Positions 58,568 to 64,000 of a stretch of 64,000 nucleotides of DNA are shown here, piece after piece. The DNA is taken from positions 26,275,189 through 26,339,188 of the forward strand of contig JAJEKV010000001.1 of assembly GCA_021234155.1 (NCBI GenBank), given 5' to 3'. Source of the DNA: Isoetes taiwanensis. Its lineage: Eukaryota > Streptophyta > Lycopodiopsida > Isoetales > Isoetaceae. The position numbers and the translations under genes were made by a program. Position 1 is the stretch's first letter. The number at the start of each line of letters is the position of its first letter. The notes under the pieces were generated by a model that ran no database searches, was not told the origin of the DNA, and saw nothing but the letters and a program-made list of their open reading frames with translations.

Positions 58568-61500
58568 TGTTGAAGTCAGACTCTAAAGTTGAAGCCAAGG
58601 CTTGTTATCCTGGCAAATGGAGCAATTCGCCACATCAAAGGAAGAAGAGTCAATTTAGACATTGGCCTAAGCAGAACCAAATTGACATGGGGGCAAAAGT
58701 CATGGATATCGACAAATATGACCTCATAGTTGGGATGGAGTTTCTAAAGCTGGTTAAAACAATGAGAGACTGCGATGAGCATGAGATCTCCATCATGGCA
58801 CCCAACAACCTTTTTGTGGTCAAAGGTAGGGGAATCTCCTTTATAATGCAGTGCATGTCTTTGAAGCAGTTGCATATCTTGAAGCACGAAGTTGAATATA
58901 TCCTTAAGCTAGCGGCTATTGAGCCAGATTAAAAGCATAAGGAGCAAGAGATAAGCTTAAAGCAATTACCTAGGGGCGGTTACTAAACTAATTAAGGAGT
59001 TTTATGACATCTTTCCGAATGAAATCCATGAGTCACTGCCTTATAGAGGCATGGAGTGTGAGATCACTTTTACACCAGATGCTACGTCGTCTAGCAAGGC
59101 TTCCTATAGGATGAGCACCCCATAGCTAATGGAACTAAAGAAGCAATTTCAGGAATTGCTAGAGCTTGGATTCATTCGACCAAGCATATCACTCTTTGAG
59201 GCTCCCATTCTCTTTATGAAGAATAAAGACGGAAGTCTAAGAATGTGCATTGATTATTGACAGCTTAATAAGCAAACGATAAAGAAGTATGCGTTGTCAA
59301 GGATCGATGACTTAATGGATCAACTCCAAGGAGCAAAGGTCTTCTCCAAAATTGACTTGAGGTCGGGCTATCAATAAATAAGAATCAAGGAGGAAGATAT
59401 TCATAAGGCTGCTTTCAAAACGCAGTATAGGCACTATGAGTTCATAGTTATGCCCTTTCATCTAGCAAATGCTCTGCAATTTGATGAACGATGTGTTCAG
59501 AGAGTTTTTAGGCGAGTTCATCATCATCTTTTTTTATGATATCTTGGGGTACAACAAATCAATGGAAGATCATGTAATCCATTTGAGGAGATGCCTGGAG
59601 AAGTTAAAAAGGCACCGCTTGTTTGGCAAGCTTTCAAAGTGTCATTTTGCAACACTGAAGGTGGACTATCTAGGTCATGTGGTGTCAGCCGAAGGAATCG
59701 CCATCGATCCATCCAAGATCGAAGCAATAATCGACTGGCCAGCACTGAAAAATATGGCGGAAGTAAGAAGCTTTCGCGGCCTTGCAGGTTATTATAGGAA
59801 GTTTGTGAAAGACTTTGATAAGTGGGCAGCTCCTTTTTTGGACCTCACTAAGCATCAATAAGTCAAGGACTGGGTAGAACACTAGTTTCAAAATGCTCAA
59901 CCTTCCTTTGACAAGCTCAAGGAGGACTTGACAACAGCACCAGTGTTAATCTTGCCTGACCCAGAGAAAGATAAGTTGGTGGCAACATATGCAAGCATGA
60001 TAGCAATGGAAGGAGTGCTCATGCAGGAACACATAGTAGTCGCCTACGACTCCAAGAAGATGAACGACATCGAACATCGCTATCCGATGCATGACCAAGA
60101 ACTCCTAGCAGTTGTAAGGGCTCTTCATATTTGGAGGCATTATTTGCTTGGTAGGATGTTCCAGTTAGACACGGACCACCAAAGCCTCCAATACATTTTC
60201 ATGCAACCACTCCTCAATTTGAAGCAAAGACAATGGATGGAATTCCTCGAAGAATATGATTTTGAGATCATTTATAAACCAGGAAATGAAACGTGGTTGT
60301 CGACGCACTTTCTCGTCAATCCTTGGAGACCGCACTGCAATGCCATATCGACTTTGGCAAGCAAATTTGGCAAGAAGATAGAGGATGTCATTCCCTCTAG
60401 TATGGAATTCAAGGAAGTATGGGCTTGCCTTGGCAAGGAAGCAAGGACTGATAAAGAAAATCCTATAAGAAATATAAAAAGGAAGGCAATCTTTTATATT
60501 ACAAGGACAAACTTTGTGTCCTTGAGTCATCGGAGATAAGGAATCTAATACTTCATGATACTCATAATAGCCCAATAGCCGGCCATGCAGGGTTCGTAAA
60601 AACTTACGTCAAGATAAGAAGTAGTTACTTTTGGCCGGGCATGAAGAAGGACATCGCCAGTTACATTAGGTAGTGTCAGTTGTGTCAGCAAAAGAAAGCA
60701 GAGCAAATTCGAATTCCAGGAGCAGTCCAAAATACAAAGTGGGAAGTGGTCAGCATGGATTTTATAATGGGCCGTCTACGAACAGCAAGGGGCAAAGATG
60801 CGGTCGACAAATTATCCAAGATGGCATACTTTTGGCCACGTCGAACCACGGACACAGCATTAGACACCGCCTTGCTTTTATGAAGGAGATATTTAGGTTG
60901 CATGGGATGCCGAGGTTGCATGGGTCCCGAAGTTCATAAGCGAATTTTGGAAGGATTTCTTTACCACCATAGGATGAAGCTTTACATGAGTACATCATAT
61001 CATCCCCAAACTGATGGCCAGACGAAGAGGACAAATAGCTAGAGGATATGTTGAGACATTACATGTGGAATAAGCAATCTAAGTGGGAGGACTACATATA
61101 CTTAGTAGAGTTTGCATACAAGAGCACCAAGCAAGGATATTCTCAGATGTCCCCCTTTATGATCAATTATGGCTATCAATGCCTCGCATTTGATACTTGG
61201 CACTTCTTTGTCTAAAATAGAGGTCTCTCAACAATTATTAGATGATATACAAGAGTTAGTGTAGGAAGTTGGAGACTATTTGTTCGCCACGAGAAGTTGT
61301 CAAAAGAGTTTGGCAGACAAATACAGGACGGTAAGGGAATTTCAGGTCGAAGATATTGTGCAGCCCAAGATCAAAGTTAAGCAAGCCCATCTCCGCATTT
61401 GCAATTGCAAGAAACTTGCTCCAAGCTAGGCAGGACCTTTCAAAACTATTGAAAGAGCAGGTACCCAGTCCTACAGACTTGATATTCCAGCTCACATAAA

Positions 61501-62647
61501 AGTACATAAATTATTCCATGTAAATCTTCGTAAGAAACACACACCCAATCCTGAAGAGGCATTGAAGACCCCAACGTTGTTGGAAATGACGACGGAACAA
61601 GTTGAGATTGTTCCCAAACTCCTTGATAAGGCATTTAAGAAGACAAGAATGTCAAAGTTCCTTCAAGCCAAAGCATTTGCTGGTGGAAGACGCAATTTGT
61701 GTACTAAAACAAGATTTGGAAAGACAGTATCCATAGTTAACGGAGCAATTCGATGGCCAGGTCGCCTCCGATTTAGTCGATGCCAGCTCTTCAGGTAAGT
61801 AATCTTTAGCACGTATGCTAGTACTTAAGTGGAGAGAGTGTATGCATCCTAGGATAGCTAAGATGTATACAAGTAAGCATTGGATCATTGGCGATGATGA
61901 AATCATCCTAAATATTCTCTAGACCGTGATGCACTAGGGGTGTGCATGATCGAAGATTATGTAGGATTAAGCACGTGATCATGGGCGACGATGGGATCAT
62001 CCTAGATGTTCCCTATGCTTAAACCTTCAGGGCCATGATGCTGTGCGAGTGCACATGACTGGGTGTCATGTAGGTGGAGCAGCTAATCGTGGACGATGAT
62101 GGGATCATCTTAAATGTTCCTTAGCCATGATGCACTGCGTGTGCACATGACCGGAGGTCGTGTAGGAGTTTTAGCATGCGATCATGGGCGATGATAGAAT
62201 CATCTTAAATAGTCCTTAAGCTTAAATCTTATGGGCCATGATCGGGTGCAGGTAACAAAGGTAACTTTGAGATAGTAGTTCGGCTCAAGGAGGTAATTAA
62301 AACCACAATTTATTAACTAAACTAATGTGCAGGTCAGTAAAGGAGGAGCATGGAGGGAGGAGCACATCACGAGAAGAATAGGAGTTATAGATTTTGTGCT
62401 TAGTTATAAACTCCTTAACATGTTGTGACAATCGGTGTTAACTTTTATAATGATAACTATTAAGGCTAATACAATTTTGTATAAGTAGGTAAGTATAGCC
62501 TTACAATTAACGTTTATAAGTAAATATTGGAAGTTGATCATTTCAATAAAGTAAATTGCTATGCCTTGTTATCGTATCTTGTAAGGTTGATGCAGGTTCG
62601 TCACCTCATCGTAATGCTGAGCACAATATTATGTTAAGGGGGGAGAA
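58567..62647 (+). mobile_element. Ty3/gypsy retrotransposon, internal region (dead, 5' incomplete)
   Basis: In order: protease-like YDLIVGMEFLKLVK (about 58720-58755); reverse transcriptase with [23 protein letters not shown] and a damaged catalytic motif reading FFYDIL instead of YxDD (about 59540); HVVSAEGIAIDPSKIEAI; RNase H with LDTDHQSLQYIF (about 60170); integrase zinc module (HAGFVKTYV, CQLCQQKK, about 60590-60690), first catalytic Asp in VVSMDFI (about 60750) and TSYHPQTDGQT (about 61000). The stretch that should carry the second Asp is rearranged. Many in-frame stops (for example 59123, 59258, 60669). gag and a 5' LTR were not found. It ends at a polypurine tract. Confidence 0.9.
62636..62647 (+). 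promoter_or_regulatory. Polypurine tract of the gypsy element
   Basis: AAGGGGGGAGAA immediately precedes the LTR start TGTGACG, the expected plus-strand primer site. Confidence 0.85.
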
Positions 62648-64000
62648 TGTGACGTTTCCCTAAAATATACGGTATACATACGTATATTTTAGAACATGTC
62701 ACCATACAATCCTACCTTAGTAGCCTTGTATACCTTAGTGTGGTGAAGGGAACATGGCTACATCATTATACATATATAGCTTAGACAACCTTAGGTATGG
62801 AACTATTTTCTCATGGTTTTATCCTATTGGCAAACCACCACATGGACGTATTCTATTGGAGCCACATGGCAGGACATAGCAACCCTAATCTAGTAATGGC
62901 CAAACCCTAACTCTAGGCCATTTTCTGGCTCCTACAGTCTTGGAAGTCTGTTCGCGCTCGAAGCTCCGTTTCAAGAATCGTCTGCTGCAGCACAACATAG
63001 CTCGGCAGCCCCAGGAGTGTGTACGGGACAGAGGGAGTGGGAGCTACTTCGAACCACTTGCAAAGCCATGGGGATGCCAGAAGCGGGTGCAAGTTCCTCC
63101 GGAGCAGGTATTTGGAGTAGTTTCCTTAGTAGAGATCTGGAAGTTGGGATTCCAAATAAGTTAGTATCCCGTATCTCTAGTAGAGCCCTCTTAGAACCCT
63201 CAGTTTGGATCTTAAATCCTAATCAATTAATTTTAACTGTAAGTTAGATGCATGTGATTAGGATTAGATATTATTCTCATTTATTATCAGGTTATGTGGA
63301 TATATGATGATGGTTGATCATGTTTGTTCCTCTTGTATCGGAAAGGGGGGTAAAGAACTAGTAGCCTTATTTAGATAATGCTTTTAGTTTAGACCCTTTA
63401 GTTTCTATTATATGCGGCCTGTGCATAGAACCCACCAGGCTATGGAGTGATTGAGCACCACACAACAGGTTCAGTGGCAAGATAGAGGAGTTCCTGCTGA
63501 ACGCGGCTACTGGGGACTTAGAGCGAGCTAGGCTTATAGCCAGTCACTTCGAGAGGGCCGGGTATGAGTCCAAGACTTCCTGGGTCTATGGTGTTGCCCT
63601 GACCCTCAGGAGTTGCAGATGTTAGTCTGGCTCTTGTTTTGGGGAGTTCAGTTGTGTAAGGACGTGTGTCGCCACGATCCTCTAGCCGCCTATCGAGCCA
63701 TTGTCGCTTGGGAAGGGAGATGCAACCCTTCCTACCTCATCGAACCGGTGAGATGCAACTTGCAGTAGCCTCGTTGAGTGGGACCAAGAGGTTATATTTT
63801 CGGCAGGTTACAGTCATGACAGAGCCTGATTTAGCCCATTTGCATATATTATGCACAGGAGGGGCAGATGGAGTGGACAAACCTAGCCATTGTCTATTGC
63901 CAGCCCAGTCATTGTTATATCTCGGTCTGTTCCATCTTGAGACCCTAGCCATCAGTCTACTTTCCCCATGAGGCTGAGCCCGAGGTAGAAGCTCATGTGA
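62648..64000 (+). mobile_element. 3' LTR of the gypsy element (right end not fixed)
   Basis: Starts TGTGACGTTTCCC just after the polypurine tract, with the near-palindrome TAAAATATACGGTATACATA and CGTATATTTTA, and telobox-like AACCCTAA motifs (about 62880-62910). The right edge could not be placed because no second LTR is present to compare. It may end before the window does. A frame near 63465-63615 (GKIEEFLLNAATGDLERARL) looks protein-like and may lie beyond the LTR. Confidence 0.6.

Overview
The window is nuclear DNA of a land plant. The evidence is plant-type armadillo-repeat and PPR sequences, GT-AG introns, a Ty3/gypsy element with a plant-style polypurine tract, and plant-like LINE and SINE relics. 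The lineage cannot be read from sequence alone; a large, TE-rich genome such as a fern is a guess. Most of the window is AT-rich repeat-derived DNA in which only two host genes read cleanly.

The first host gene is an armadillo-repeat protein (27248-28566, +, two exons, 387 aa). The second is a small acidic coiled-coil protein (53158-54107, -, four exons, 172 aa, all splice phases consistent).

Layout: 1-1.4 kb holds a decayed copy of a DDE-type transposase gene (-). 3.4-10.4 kb holds microsatellites, a 63-nt hairpin, two LINE 3' stubs, a foldback element of about 0.87 kb and a dispersed repeat. 10.4-20.8 kb holds three LINE copies (-, -, +) and a SINE that shares the LINE tail. 21-24 kb holds a broken Ulp1-type protease gene (-). 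24.8-26.9 kb holds a minisatellite, a tRNA-like head, an array rich in heat-shock-element-like units and a second, inverted copy of the dispersed repeat. 32.9-35.7 kb holds a (TTA)n tract of about 630 bp and a degenerate AGATTC repeat block. 38-41.3 kb holds a hairpin and one LINE family inserted into another.

The densest region is 41.3-54.1 kb. A two-exon DDE-type transposase gene (+, 42286-47293) is split near its C-terminus by a 524-bp hAT-like MITE with a perfect 8-bp target duplication. It converges on a same-strand series (-) encoding a coiled-coil/Cys-rich protein, an FCP1-like phosphatase and a broken Ulp1-like protease. All of these parts carry scattered lesions. That is compatible with one large decaying mobile element, but no element ends were found.

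54.9-64 kb holds a LINE endonuclease fragment, an LTR-like piece, a PPR pseudogene, two exons of an unknown gene and a Ty3/gypsy element running from the protease region through integrase to its polypurine tract and 3' LTR.

A recurrent theme is a conserved LINE 3' terminal hairpin (pairing bases covary between copies, loop near GATT) followed in each copy by a different short tandem repeat. The same tail occurs on a SINE.
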